Of a stretch of 64,000 nucleotides of DNA, positions 9,421-18,224 are shown one piece after another. The position numbers and the translations under genes are program-made. Origin of the DNA: Pseudomonas azadiae (lineage in GTDB: Bacteria; Pseudomonadota; Gammaproteobacteria; Pseudomonadales; Pseudomonadaceae). The notes under the pieces were generated by a model, which was not told the DNA's origin, searched no databases, and saw only the letters and a list, made by a program, of their open reading frames with translations. How positions within the stretch are numbered: position 1 is the first letter of the stretch; every line of letters starts with the position of its first letter. The stretch covers positions 1,612,001 through 1,676,000 of the forward strand of contig NZ_JAHSTY010000002.1 of NCBI RefSeq assembly GCF_019145355.1. The letters are read 5' to 3'.

Positions 9421-10748
9421 GAGGCCACCGCCCCCGCCGCGCCCACCGGCAAGGTGCCGGGTTGGCGCATGCACTTTAGCGCATACATCACAATCACGAT
9501 GAAGCACAGCAACGGCACGCTGTAGGCCAGTTGCATATTGCCGCCGCTGGCGTCGGACAGCAGGCCCTGGAAGATCGGGATCACCCCGCCGCCGACAATG
9601 CTCATCACCAGCAATGAACCGCCGACGCCGGTGTCTTCACCCAGGCCATCGATGGTCAGGCCGTAGATGGTCGGCCAGCACGGGCCGAGGAAAATGCTCA
9701 CGCCGACGGCTGCATACACCGCCGAAATGTTCGGCACCAGAATCGTGTACGCCAGCAGCACGATGCACAGCACACCGTAGATCGCCAATACCTTGGCCGG
9801 ATGCAGGCGCCGCATCAACAGGTTGGCGATCATCTTGCCGACAAAGTAGGCGGCAAAGGTGGTCAGTAGAAACCAGGAAGCGCTGCGCTCATTCATACCG
9901 CCCATTTGCATGGCCAGGCGAATGGTGAAACTCCAGACACCGACCTGCGCGCCCACGTAGAGAAACTGCGCCAATACCCCAAAGGTAAAACGCGGGTTGC
10001 GCCACAGTCGGCCCAGGCTCTGGCGCAGGCTGCCAGGCTTGCTGCCTGCGGGCTGATTACCCTTGCAGGCGGGAAATCGGGTAATGGCGATCAGGATAAA
10101 TACCAGCACCAGCACGGCGATCATCCACTTGTAGGGCAACAGTGTGGACTGGATCATTTGCAACTGCTGCACCGCCGCCTCGGAAGCGCTCATCTGGGCC
10201 AGTTGTTCAGTGGTGGCGTCGGTGTCCTTGAACATCACAAAGCTGCCCACGTACACCCCGGTCATTGCACCGAAGGGGTGGAAGGTCTGGGAGATGTTCA
10301 AGCGCCGGGTCCCGGTTTCCCGTGGCCCCATCAGTGTCGAGTAGGTGTTGCACGCGGTTTCCAGGAACGACAGGCCGGCGGCGATCACAAACAGCGCCAA
10401 CAGGAACATGCCGTACTTGGCCGTGGAGGCCGCCGGAAAAAACAACAGGCAACCGAACATATACAGCATCAGCCCGATCAGGATCGTGCTCTTGTAGCTG
10501 AAACGACGTACCACCATCGCGGCCGGAATCGCCACGAAAAAGTAGCCCAGGTAAAACGCCGATTGCACAAAGGCGGTCTGGAAATCACTGAGCAAAAACG
10601 CTTTCTTGAAGTGCGCGATCAGCACATCGTTCATGCTCGCCGCCGCGGCCCACAGTGCAAAAATGCTGCACAGCAGGATAAAGGCGAACCAGGGCGTGCG
10701 GTTCAGGTAGAAACCATCAGGTGTCTGTTGCAGCGCAGGTTTGTTCAT
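9417..10748 (-). CDS. deoP: FucP-family sugar:H+ symporter, probable deoxyribose permease
   Basis: This is a 443-residue major facilitator superfamily protein with about 12 hydrophobic segments. It has features of the L-fucose permease branch: an N-terminal ASMNDVLIAHFKKAF segment, SFLETACNTYSTLMGP in the middle, and FLGPCWPTIYGLTIDGLGEDTG near the C-terminus. It starts at the ATG at 10748, 28 bp downstream of the kinase gene, and overlaps the epimerase-like gene by 4 bp. In the enterobacterial deoxyribose operon the transporter DeoP belongs to this same branch, so deoxyribose uptake is the most likely role. Ribose or fucose cannot be excluded from sequence alone. Confidence 0.85.
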   Translation of the reverse strand: MNKPALQQTPDGFYLNRTPWFAFILLCSIFALWAAAASMNDVLIAHFKKAFLLSDFQTAFVQSAFYLGYFFVAIPAAMVVRRFSYKSTILIGLMLYMFGCLLFFPAASTAKYGMFLLALFVIAAGLSFLETACNTYSTLMGPRETGTRRLNISQTFHPFGAMTGVYVGSFVMFKDTDATTEQLAQMSASEAAVQQLQMIQSTLLPYKWMIAVLVLVFILIAITRFPACKGNQPAGSKPGSLRQSLGRLWRNPRFTFGVLAQFLYVGAQVGVWSFTIRLAMQMGGMNERSASWFLLTTFAAYFVGKMIANLLMRRLHPAKVLAIYGVLCIVLLAYTILVPNISAVYAAVGVSIFLGPCWPTIYGLTIDGLGEDTGVGGSLLVMSIVGGGVIPIFQGLLSDASGGNMQLAYSVPLLCFIVIVMYALKCMRQPGTLPVGAAGAVAS

Positions 10749-10776
10749 TATTGTTCTCCGGGCTGGTTTGAAGGTG

Positions 10777-11697
10777 TTATCGCTGTTGCTGAAAGCGCTC
10801 GAACGTTTCGGCGTCGGGGTAAGACGTCTGCGTACCCAATCCCATGACCGAACAGGCGGAATACGCCACGGCCTGCTCCATGGCCTGGCGGATGTGGCCG
10901 TCGCGGTTCCAGTGATGGATGAAGCAGCCGATAAAGGCATCGCCGGCTCCCGTGGTGTCGCGGGCCGCCACCTGTACGCCAGGTACTTGGAACTCGCCCT
11001 CCTCGCCCACATACAGCGCACCGTGTGCGCCGAGGGTGACGATCACATGGCGAATGCCGTTGGCCACCAGGCTACGCGCGGCGGTTTGGGCTGACGCCGG
11101 CGAGTCCACCACCTGGCCGCTGATCAACGCCAGTTCCGATTCGTTGGGGATCAGAAAGTCAAGCTGCGCCAAGTGCTCGGCGCTCAGCCCGGCCAGGGCG
11201 GGTGCCGGGTTGAGCAGCACCGCGATGGCGTTGCGCTGAGCGAATTCGATGGCGTGGTAGACCGTCTCCAGGTTGATCTCCAGTTGCAGCACGATCAGCG
11301 TGCATTCGCGCAGGTCGGCCGCAGCGGAATCGATGTCCGCCGGCGATAAATGCGCATTGGCGCCTTTGACGATCAATATGCTGTTATGGGAATCGGCGCG
11401 GACGAAGATCGGCGCGACGCCGCTGGAGACGCCCGGCACGCGCTGTACATAACGGGTGTCGATGCCAAAGCGCTGGAAGTTGGCCACGGTGTTGTCGGCA
11501 AACATGTCGTCGCCGACCTTGCTCAGCATCAGGACATCGGCGCCAAGCTTGGCGGCCGCCACGGCCTGGTTGGCTCCCTTGCCGCCACAACCGAGGGCAA
11601 AGCCCGGCGCTTCCAGGGTTTCGCCCTGGGCCGGCATGCGGTCGATATAGGTAATCAAATCCACCATGTTGCTGCCGATGACTGCGATCTTGCTCAT
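10777..11697 (-). CDS. deoK: PfkB-family sugar kinase, probable deoxyribokinase (ribokinase-like)
   Basis: This PfkB-family kinase of 306 residues shows the N-terminal GGKGANQAVAAAKLG signature and the C-terminal ATP/anion-hole motif DTTGAGDAFIGCF with the catalytic aspartate. The ATG at 11697 (MSKIAVIG) is preferred over an upstream start at 11721 because AGGTGG lies about 8 nt before it. It is the first gene of a kinase-permease-epimerase operon whose leader holds a perfect 16-bp palindrome. Grouping with deoC argues for phosphorylation of 2-deoxyribose to the DeoC substrate. Automated annotation would probably call it ribokinase (rbsK), and there is no ribose ABC system nearby. Confidence 0.85.
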   Translation of the reverse strand: MSKIAVIGSNMVDLITYIDRMPAQGETLEAPGFALGCGGKGANQAVAAAKLGADVLMLSKVGDDMFADNTVANFQRFGIDTRYVQRVPGVSSGVAPIFVRADSHNSILIVKGANAHLSPADIDSAAADLRECTLIVLQLEINLETVYHAIEFAQRNAIAVLLNPAPALAGLSAEHLAQLDFLIPNESELALISGQVVDSPASAQTAARSLVANGIRHVIVTLGAHGALYVGEEGEFQVPGVQVAARDTTGAGDAFIGCFIHHWNRDGHIRQAMEQAVAYSACSVMGLGTQTSYPDAETFERFQQQR

Positions 11698-11749
11698 TGC
11701 TATTCCACCTTGTTGCAGCACGACCAGGCCGACGATGCCGCTCTTGTTT

Positions 11750-11765
11750 TGTTATTTAAATAACA
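11750..11765. promoter_or_regulatory. Perfect 16-bp DeoR-type operator
   Basis: TGTTATTTAAATAACA is a perfect palindrome 53 bp upstream of the kinase start. It has the same TGTTA-N6-TAACA plan as the site between deoC and the regulator. The match ties the two transcription units to one repressor. Confidence 0.75.
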
Positions 11766-11826
11766 TTAGGTGTGAATATTCAATCTTTTTTTGCAGTAGT
11801 CGAGCAATGAATCCTGCGTAACGCAC

Positions 11827-11853
11827 AAAAAAACCGGCCCGTGGTGGGCCGGT
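11827..11853 (-). terminator. Rho-independent terminator of the chemoreceptor gene
   Basis: The stem ACCGGCCC / GGGCCGGT (loop GTGGT) is preceded on the plus strand by a run of A. On the minus strand it is therefore a GC stem followed by T residues, about 40 bp after the chemoreceptor stop. Confidence 0.8.
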
Positions 11854-11892
11854 CGGTCAATCGCCGGTTTAAGTCAGGTAAGGTTGCCTGCG

Positions 11893-13506
11893 TTACAAGC
11901 TGAAGCGATCCACGGACTGCGATAACTTGCCGGCCAAACCCGACAGCTCATCGGTGGTAGAGGCGGTTTCCCCAATGATGCGGCTGTTGCTGGCCGACAT
12001 CCCCGCAATCATCTCCACCTGGTGCGCGATTTCATTGCTGGCCAGGCTCTGCTCGCCGATCGTACGCGAGATATCGTTGACCATTTCGGTGGTGCTCAAG
12101 GTGGCCTGGAGAATCTCGCGGATCGCCCGCTCCACCTCGGCGGTCACCGCCATGCCTTTATCCACTTGGGCAACGCCCTCCTCCATGCTGGTGACCGCTT
12201 CGCGCGTGCTCTGCTGGATGCGGCCGACCATGCTGGCGATTTCCTGGGTCGACGCGCTGGTGCGTCCCGCGAGGCTGCGCACTTCATCGGCGACCACTGC
12301 AAAACCACGTCCCTGTTCACCGGCGCGTGCGGCCTCGATTGCGGCGTTCAGGGCCAGCAGGTTGGTTTGGTCGGCGATTCCTTTGATCACCTGGATAATG
12401 CTGAAAATCGCCTCGGACTCTTTGTCCAGCGTGCGGATTACCTGGGCCGATTGCTGCGCGGAACGGGCGATGCCGTCCATGTCGCTGACCACTTGGTGAA
12501 TGACCCGGCCACCGTCCTTTGCCAGGATTTGCGCCTGGTTGGCCATGTCCAGGGCGCGCCCGGCGTGCCGGGTGATTTCCTCGATGCTGGCGGTCATTTC
12601 ACTCGCGGCGGCGGCCATGGTGCTGGCCGCTGCGCTTTGCTGCTGGCTGCTGTCGGCGACTTCATGGCAGCCCTGGCTCAGTTGCCCGCTCATGCCGCTG
12701 ACGCCATGGGCATTGCTGCGCACCACTTCGATCATGCTGCGCAGGTCGCGTTGCATGGTGGCGAGGCTGCGGATCAGCGAGCTGGCTTCGTCCTTGCGCT
12801 TGGGTTCTTCAATCGGCTCGCTCAGATTGCCGCGGGCGATGCTCGCGGCGATCCGGCTGGCGGTCTGCAGCGGCCCCATGATGCTCAGAATGACCCAGCG
12901 ACCCTGCGCCAACAGCAACAAGAGGCTGGCAATCAGCACGGTGCCCAGGGTGAAATTGGCGGTGTGAATAGCTTGTTGTGTGCCGGCGCTGGCCCGGTGA
13001 GTGTGGTCCTCGATCAGTCCGCTCAGGCTCGCCATCTGGTCTTCCAGCTGGCCGAAAGCGGCATGGAAGGTATCCAGCTGCCCGCGCGCGGCTTCGGGAT
13101 TGTCCAGCGCGAGTGCAACAATACGTTCGCCAGTGCTGATGTAGGTTTCGAGGCTGGGCTTGATGTTTTCCAGGCCCACCTTGATCGTGTCTTCCACCGG
13201 CAGCTTGAAGTTATCGCCAAGCACCTGGCGGAAGTGTTCGGCATGCTCCTTCAATGCGCTGTTGACCTCGGCCTTGGTGGTGGCGCTCTTGCCCAACCCC
13301 ACCAACATCGCCGACAACACGTCGGCGCGCAGAGCGTCGTGCATCATGTCGGCCTCCATGTGGTTGCGCAGCACTGTCATGCTGACCTCGCTGTCCTGCA
13401 CGGCCTCGTCCATGCGCATATTTCCCACGTAACTGACCAGGCTCATGATCAGCGCAGTGAGCAACCCGGTCGCTATCAACAGCATCAAGCGTATTTTGAT
13501 CGTCAT
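11893..13506 (-). CDS. Methyl-accepting chemotaxis protein
   Basis: This is a 537-residue transducer. It has an N-terminal TM helix (about 6-28), a periplasmic helical domain of about 160 residues (four-helix-bundle type), a second TM helix near 185-207, a HAMP linker, and a long cytoplasmic signalling helix pair. The highly conserved hairpin tip reads AAIEAARAGEQGRGFAVVADEVRSLA. It links a periplasmic ligand to CheA/CheW at the cell pole; the ligand is unknown. It is monocistronic, ended by the hairpin at 11827-11853. No C-terminal CheR-tethering pentapeptide (xWxxF) is present. Confidence 0.95.
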   Translation of the reverse strand: MTIKIRLMLLIATGLLTALIMSLVSYVGNMRMDEAVQDSEVSMTVLRNHMEADMMHDALRADVLSAMLVGLGKSATTKAEVNSALKEHAEHFRQVLGDNFKLPVEDTIKVGLENIKPSLETYISTGERIVALALDNPEAARGQLDTFHAAFGQLEDQMASLSGLIEDHTHRASAGTQQAIHTANFTLGTVLIASLLLLLAQGRWVILSIMGPLQTASRIAASIARGNLSEPIEEPKRKDEASSLIRSLATMQRDLRSMIEVVRSNAHGVSGMSGQLSQGCHEVADSSQQQSAAASTMAAAASEMTASIEEITRHAGRALDMANQAQILAKDGGRVIHQVVSDMDGIARSAQQSAQVIRTLDKESEAIFSIIQVIKGIADQTNLLALNAAIEAARAGEQGRGFAVVADEVRSLAGRTSASTQEIASMVGRIQQSTREAVTSMEEGVAQVDKGMAVTAEVERAIREILQATLSTTEMVNDISRTIGEQSLASNEIAHQVEMIAGMSASNSRIIGETASTTDELSGLAGKLSQSVDRFSL

Positions 13507-13663
13507 GCCTGTTATCCCCGTAGCCTGCGGCCGGTTGGGAGCCCAACCCGTTGAGCGTCGCTGATAACGTTATCGGCAGCGCCTGTCCGTTAGTGAAGCC
13601 CAAGTTTGCGGATCTGCGCGGATCCCTTAAGCTGGCGGCCCTTTGCTTGGCCCGGAATTGCAC

Positions 13664-14869
13664 ATGTCTCGACGTATCGCCCATCTCGCCCTGCTCCTGG
13701 GGCTGATCACCGCCGTCGGCCCTTTCGCCATCGACATCTACCTGCCGGCGTTGCCAACCCTGGGCGCCAGCCTGCACGCCTCGCCGGCGCTGGTACAGAT
13801 GAGCCTCACGGTGTTCTTCGTCATCATTGGTGTGTGCCAACTGTTCTATGGGCCACTCAGTGATGTGTTCGGGCGCAAGCCGCCGATCTATGTCGGCCTG
13901 GTGATCTTTGCCGTCGGCAGTGTGGGCTGTGCCTTCGCGCCCAACATCGAAACGCTGATCGCTTTTCGTGCGCTGCAGGCGTTCGGCGCCTGCGCGGGCA
14001 TGGTGATTCCGCGGGCGATCGTGCGCGACCTGTACACCGGCCATGAGGCCGCGAAACTGATGGCGCTGTTGATGCTGGTGATGAGTGTCTCGCCGATCCT
14101 CGCGCCGCTGGCCGGCAGCCTGGTGATCTCATTGTGGAGCTGGCGGGAAGTGTTTGCCGTGTTGGCCGTCGTGGCCGTGGCGTGCCTGGTGATGACCATC
14201 GTGCAACTGCCGGAAACCCATCCCGCCGAGCGCCGGCTGGGCAAGACCCTGGGCAACGCGTTCAGCAGTTATGGGGCGTTGCTGCGCGACCCTGTGTTCA
14301 TCGGCTTATCGGTGGTCTGCGGCTTCGGCCTGGCCACATTCTTCGTGTTTATCGGCAGCGCGCCGTTCGTGTATATCGAGTATTTCGGCCTGACGCCTAC
14401 GCAGTTCAGCCTGTGCTTTGCCCTGAACGCCGCGTCGTTCTTTGCCATGAGCCAATTGACCGCCCGCCTCAGCGCACGCTTTGGCCTGGCCCCGTTGATT
14501 CGCGGGTCTGTGATGGCGGTAGCGGCGGTGATGGTAGTGCTGGCGATCACCACGCTGTGGGTCGACAACCTGGCCTTGATGATGGCGCTGCTGTTTATCG
14601 GCTTCGGCTTTCTGGGCCTGCTGCTGCCGGCCGCCGGCGTATTGTCACTGGAGGATCATGGTGCGGTAGCCGGCTCCGCGTCGGCCTTGCTCGGGGCGAT
14701 CCAGATGATCACCGCCGCCGTGTCGATGACCCTGGTCGGCGTGTTTGCCGATCACACGCCCGCGCCGATGTTGATCGGCATCGCGCTGTGCGCCGTCGCG
14801 GCCATGCTCACAACGCTGTGGACCTTGCGCCGCATGCCCGCGCACCTGGCAAGCGCCCCGCCCTCCTGA
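13664..14869 (+). CDS. Bcr/CflA-family multidrug efflux MFS transporter
   Basis: The roughly 401-residue protein has 12 predicted TM helices, with the Bcr/CflA hallmarks VGPFAIDIYLPALPTLG in helix 1 and LYGPLSDVFGRKP-like (FYGPLSDVFGRKPP) in the first cytoplasmic loop. It is expected to export small toxic compounds by proton antiport. The ATG at 13664 is chosen over a TTG at 13643 because MSRRIAHLALL immediately precedes the first helix. The gene stands alone, followed by a GC-rich hairpin. Confidence 0.9.
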   Translation: MSRRIAHLALLLGLITAVGPFAIDIYLPALPTLGASLHASPALVQMSLTVFFVIIGVCQLFYGPLSDVFGRKPPIYVGLVIFAVGSVGCAFAPNIETLIAFRALQAFGACAGMVIPRAIVRDLYTGHEAAKLMALLMLVMSVSPILAPLAGSLVISLWSWREVFAVLAVVAVACLVMTIVQLPETHPAERRLGKTLGNAFSSYGALLRDPVFIGLSVVCGFGLATFFVFIGSAPFVYIEYFGLTPTQFSLCFALNAASFFAMSQLTARLSARFGLAPLIRGSVMAVAAVMVVLAITTLWVDNLALMMALLFIGFGFLGLLLPAAGVLSLEDHGAVAGSASALLGAIQMITAAVSMTLVGVFADHTPAPMLIGIALCAVAAMLTTLWTLRRMPAHLASAPPS

Positions 14870-14877
14870 AAGGCATC

Positions 14878-14904
14878 GGCCCGACGCACACCATTCGTCG
14901 GGCC
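14878..14904. terminator. GC-rich hairpin after the Bcr/CflA gene
   Basis: GGCCCGACG and CGTCGGGCC form a 9-bp perfect stem with a 9-nt loop just after the transporter stop. There is no clear T tract, so it may be a weak terminator or an mRNA-stabilising hairpin. Confidence 0.5.
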
Positions 14905-14983
14905 CGACCGGCATCCACTACAACTATCACTTAGCTGCCAACTACTAATCCCATAGCACCTCTGACAACTATGGAGATTAACC

Positions 14984-15841
14984 ATGACTGACTATCCTCG
15001 CCCACCGTTCGCACCTCAGACTCAATCCGTGCCCGGCTCCCAGAAAAAAATGGATCCCTACCCCGATTGCGGCGAACAGAGTTACAAAGGCTCGGGTCGG
15101 TTGGCCAACAAAATTGCGCTGATCACCGGCGCCGACAGCGGTATCGGCCGCGCAGTCGCCATCGCGTTCGCCCGTGAAGGCGCCGACGTGGCAATCGCTT
15201 ACCTGGATGAGCACGACGACGCCAAGGAAACCGCGCGCTGGGTCGAAGAAGCCGGACGCCAGTGCCTGCTGCTCCCCGGCGATATTGCACAGAAAAGCGT
15301 GTGCCAGGCGCTGGTCGACAAGACGGTCGAGCAATTCGGCCGCATCGATGTGCTGGTCAACAATGCTGCGTTCCAGATGAGCCATGAAACGCTCGAAGAA
15401 ATCTCGGACGAAGAATGGGTCAAGACCTTCGATATCAACATCACGGCGATGTTTCGTATCTGCAAGGCCGCCGTGCCGCATATGCAGGCCGGCAGCTCGA
15501 TCATCAACACCACGTCCGTCAATTCGGACATGCCCAAGCCGACCTTGATGCCGTATGCCGCGACCAAGGGCGCGATTGCCAATTTCACCGGTGGCCTGGC
15601 GCAGTTGCTCGGCAGCAAGGGCATCCGGGTCAACAGCGTAGCGCCCGGGCCGATCTGGACGCCGTTGATCGTGGCAACCATGACCGATGAAGATGTGCAG
15701 AACTTCGGCGCCGAAACCCCGCTGGGCCGGCCTGGTCAGCCTGTGGAGGTGGCGCCGATTTATGTGCTGCTGGCGTCGGATGAAGCCAGTTATATCTCCG
15801 GCTCGCGTTATGCGGTGACCGGCGGTAAGCCCATCCTCTAA
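14984..15841 (+). CDS. SDR-family oxidoreductase (YhdG/general-stress type)
   Basis: This is a 285-residue short-chain dehydrogenase. About 40 extra N-terminal residues rich in proline (PRPPFAPQTQSVPGSQKKM) precede the Rossmann motif TGADSGIGRA, as in stress-type SDRs annotated as GSP39/YdaD. NNAA and the catalytic tyrosine/lysine (MPYAATKGA) are present. The ribosome site GGAG lies 7-8 nt before the ATG. The substrate is unknown; relatives are often induced by salt or general stress. It is monocistronic, with a REPIN-like repeat right behind its stop. Confidence 0.9.
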   Translation: MTDYPRPPFAPQTQSVPGSQKKMDPYPDCGEQSYKGSGRLANKIALITGADSGIGRAVAIAFAREGADVAIAYLDEHDDAKETARWVEEAGRQCLLLPGDIAQKSVCQALVDKTVEQFGRIDVLVNNAAFQMSHETLEEISDEEWVKTFDINITAMFRICKAAVPHMQAGSSIINTTSVNSDMPKPTLMPYAATKGAIANFTGGLAQLLGSKGIRVNSVAPGPIWTPLIVATMTDEDVQNFGAETPLGRPGQPVEVAPIYVLLASDEASYISGSRYAVTGGKPIL

Positions 15842-15862
15842 CCCAGTGTACAAGCTGGCTTG

Positions 15863-15949
15863 TGTGGGAGCTGGCTTGCCTGCGATGCAAACACCTCGGT
15901 GTATCAGTCATACCGAGGTGATGCTATCGCAGGCAAGCCAGCTCCCACA
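15863..15949. repeat. REPIN-like inverted repeat, copy 1
   Basis: The outer arms TGTGGGAGCTGGCTTGCCTG and its complement flank an inner inverted pair ACCTCGGT / ACCGAGGT, giving a long imperfect hairpin of about 87 bp. The core is the common Pseudomonas fluorescens REP sequence. A near-identical copy is at 35592-35678. It sits between convergent genes. Confidence 0.85.
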
Positions 15950-15964
15950 TAAGCCCGGCTGCCA

Positions 15965-16879
15965 TTACAGATCAAACCGATCCACCGCCCGCCGCCGCTC
16001 ATTATCGTCGCGCACGTCATAACTGGCGGTGGTCTGGATATTGGTGTGGTGTGCCAACTTTTGCGCGATCGATAAATCATGCTCTTCAATCACCCGCGTG
16101 ATGAACGAGCGGCGAAAGTCATGGGGCATGATCTTCACCCCCACCTGCTCACCGCGCTGACGGGCGATGTAGTAGATCGCGTGCTTGGTGATGCGCTCGC
16201 GGGTGATATGGCTGCCGCGACGGATACGGTTGAACAGGAAGCTGTCGTCCTGCTCGCCTTCCTTGAGCTGCTCGCGCCGAAACGCCAGCCATGCCTGCAA
16301 CTTGGCAAACGCCCAGTCCGGCGCGTACTTGATCAACTCCTTGTTACCCTTGCCGATCACCCGCAGGCTGCGTTCTTCGAAGTTGAGCTGCGCCAGGTCG
16401 AGGTTGACCGACTCCGACTTGCGCATGCCCGAGCCGTAGAGAATGCCAATCACCGCTGCATCCCTCAGGCCTTGCGGGCGTGGGTCGGCGGCGCAGACTT
16501 CCATCATTTCGCGGATCAGGCTGCGCCGCAGGTTGCGGCCCTGGCTCAACCGCGTGCCGGAGGCGGCCTTGACCGTGCGCATGCGCAACAGGTGTTCCTG
16601 GCTGATCAGGTTCATGCGCCAGGCTTCGTTCATCACTCCGCGCACCGCGTTGACGTACAACGATGAAGTATTCGGCGCGTAACCGTCCTCGCGCAACGCG
16701 CCGACCAGAGCAATGACGTGTTCGGGTTGCAACAGGTGCCAGTCGATGTCTTCGAGGTTGATGTCCTCGAAGCCCAGGCGGTCGGCTGCATCTTGCAGCA
16801 CATAGCGCATGGTCAGCTGGCTGGAGGGGGCCAGGCGGGTCAGGTACAGGGTCAGCGGGTTGCGGATAGACTCAGTCAA
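15965..16879 (-). CDS. Tyrosine site-specific recombinase / integrase
   Basis: The 304-residue protein carries the full tyrosine-recombinase active site: R153 (GSGMRKSE), a lysine around 178-180, H253 and R256 (HDFRRS), H277/H278 and nucleophile Y287 (TASYD). An N-terminal SAM-like core-binding domain covers residues about 1-110. The start is TTG at 16879 with AAAGG about 9 nt upstream. No phage, transposon or att-duplicating genes are nearby, so it is a stand-alone recombinase whose target site is unknown. A hairpin-rich leader with TAAATACC/GGTATTTA arms lies directly upstream. Confidence 0.9.
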   Translation of the reverse strand: MTESIRNPLTLYLTRLAPSSQLTMRYVLQDAADRLGFEDINLEDIDWHLLQPEHVIALVGALREDGYAPNTSSLYVNAVRGVMNEAWRMNLISQEHLLRMRTVKAASGTRLSQGRNLRRSLIREMMEVCAADPRPQGLRDAAVIGILYGSGMRKSESVNLDLAQLNFEERSLRVIGKGNKELIKYAPDWAFAKLQAWLAFRREQLKEGEQDDSFLFNRIRRGSHITRERITKHAIYYIARQRGEQVGVKIMPHDFRRSFITRVIEEHDLSIAQKLAHHTNIQTTASYDVRDDNERRRAVDRFDL

Positions 16880-16898
16880 TGTAGATCAGCCTTTGGAT

Positions 16899-16938
16899 TA
16901 AATACCCCGAACAAGCCTTTGTTTAATTGAGGTATTTA
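16899..16938. repeat. Inverted repeats upstream of the recombinase gene
   Basis: TAAATACC (16899-16906) and GGTATTTA (16931-16938) are an 8-bp inverted pair. They flank an inner AACAA-GCCT-TTGTT hairpin. They could be a terminator for the upstream gene, an operator, or a binding site for the recombinase; the sequence does not decide. Confidence 0.45.
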
Positions 16939-16987
16939 GTGAATTGGCGAGGGCCGAGTCTAACCCAGGATCGGCCCTGGCACCAAG

Positions 16988-17812
16988 TCATGGGGCCGTG
17001 TCGTCTTCCTCGGTGGGCACCTGCGGCTGGAGCTGGGCCTGGCTCCATTCGCTGTCCTGCTTCTGCATCAGGGCGAACCAGTGCTCGCGCATGAACGTCA
17101 GGTAAGCCTGTGGCGCCTTGGCAAAGTCTTTTTCATCGCCATAACAGCCTGGCAACGGCAACTCGGTGCCCTGCTCCTTGTACTGGCTGACCAGCGCCTG
17201 CTGCCCGGCCACGCTGCAGTCCTTGGGCAACGGCATGCCACGCAGCGCCCCGGCCTCTTCATCCCACCAGGCCGCGCCGTAGCGGTCGACACCGCGCAAA
17301 CGGTATTTCTGCGCCTTGCCGACATGCATGATCAGTTTGAATTCGTTGGGGCTGACGTCACTGGTGCAGGTGCGCGAATACCCCACGGTCGCCTGGGTGA
17401 TGCCATCGCCGCTCAAGTCGGTGACCTTGGTCGCGGCCCTGTCGAAGCGCAGGGAAGCATCGAACTCGCAATGCTGCACGTCGTCGTAGAGCATCCACAC
17501 GCGCTTTGGGCGGTTGCCGTCGATCAGGTACTGGGCCGCGTACACGAACGCCGACTGGGTGCCGTCGTCGTCCCGCTCGCCGATTTGCTCGGCGAGTACC
17601 AACAGGTTCCTGCCTTGTCTGTCGTCCCAGGTATAGGCGGCGATCTGCTTGCCGCGCACTTCCACGCCGTCCGGCACCTGGTCGATGCTGGCCAGCGCCA
17701 CGGCGTCGTCAGCCTGCGCGGGGGCGGCGCACGCAACGGTCATCAACAACCCTATCAACGATCCCAACACAGCAGGCCGCAACTGGCCGCGTAAAAGCTG
17801 CACGCTATTCAT
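16988..17812 (-). CDS. Secreted hypothetical protein (M949_RS01915-like)
   Basis: The 274-residue protein has a clear signal peptide (hydrophobic LGSLIGLLMTVACA, cleavage after APAQA near residue 34). The mature part has DLSGDGITQATVGYSRTC, a motif often seen in periplasmic proteins with an integrin-like calcium loop, then KLIMHVGKAQKYRLRG and WWDEEAGALRG. It recalls proteins annotated as M949_RS01915 surface-polysaccharide biosynthesis family; this assignment is from memory and uncertain. The C-terminus is Gln/acid rich. It is transcribed towards the recombinase and divergent from the arn operon. Confidence 0.75.
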   Translation of the reverse strand: MNSVQLLRGQLRPAVLGSLIGLLMTVACAAPAQADDAVALASIDQVPDGVEVRGKQIAAYTWDDRQGRNLLVLAEQIGERDDDGTQSAFVYAAQYLIDGNRPKRVWMLYDDVQHCEFDASLRFDRAATKVTDLSGDGITQATVGYSRTCTSDVSPNEFKLIMHVGKAQKYRLRGVDRYGAAWWDEEAGALRGMPLPKDCSVAGQQALVSQYKEQGTELPLPGCYGDEKDFAKAPQAYLTFMREHWFALMQKQDSEWSQAQLQPQVPTEEDDTAP

Positions 17813-18224
17813 CCGATCACCCTGGCAAGAGAGGGCTTACTTTACCGGCACTTGCAGCGCATTGCAGAGAAGATTCTTCACCAAGATTCATTGGCGACGC
17901 GCAGGCGCGCCCATTGAACCAAATACCCGCTTCACGGCTCCTATTTCGCCCGGCAACTAAAGCCTGCAGGCCCCTGGTTGTCTAGCTGAACCCTAGCTGT
18001 CTACCTGTCAAATAAACGAGTTTTTCATCTGTCTTTCATATCTGTTCCACATTTTTACGCTTAATCTTGAACACAGCACTTCATCGTTCACTGCGCTACA
18101 GCGTCTAACCTATTGATTACACTTCACCTTTGGCGCCGTTCCTGACGCTGCGACCTGGACTTTCGCCCAATGATTGCTGCTGTTTCCACGCTCCAAGTTG
18201 CTCAAACCCTGAGGTCATGAATCT
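17813..18224. other. Promoter region of the arn operon; no arnB
   Basis: This 412-bp gap separates the secreted protein gene from arnC. It is AT-richer near 17995-18120 and must hold the arn promoter. No PmrA or PhoP box could be assigned confidently. No fragment resembling ArnB could be seen, although arnB normally precedes arnC. Confidence 0.5.

Noticed and set aside
12022..13554. 510-codon plus-strand open frame
   Set aside because: It is a shadow of the methyl-accepting chemotaxis gene.
15863..15949. CRISPR-like repeat
   Set aside because: It is one long palindrome with no spacer periodicity and no cas genes; it matches the REPIN pattern.
15965..16879. Prophage or integrative element boundary
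   Set aside because: No structural, replication or att-like genes or direct repeats are visible; only the recombinase is present.
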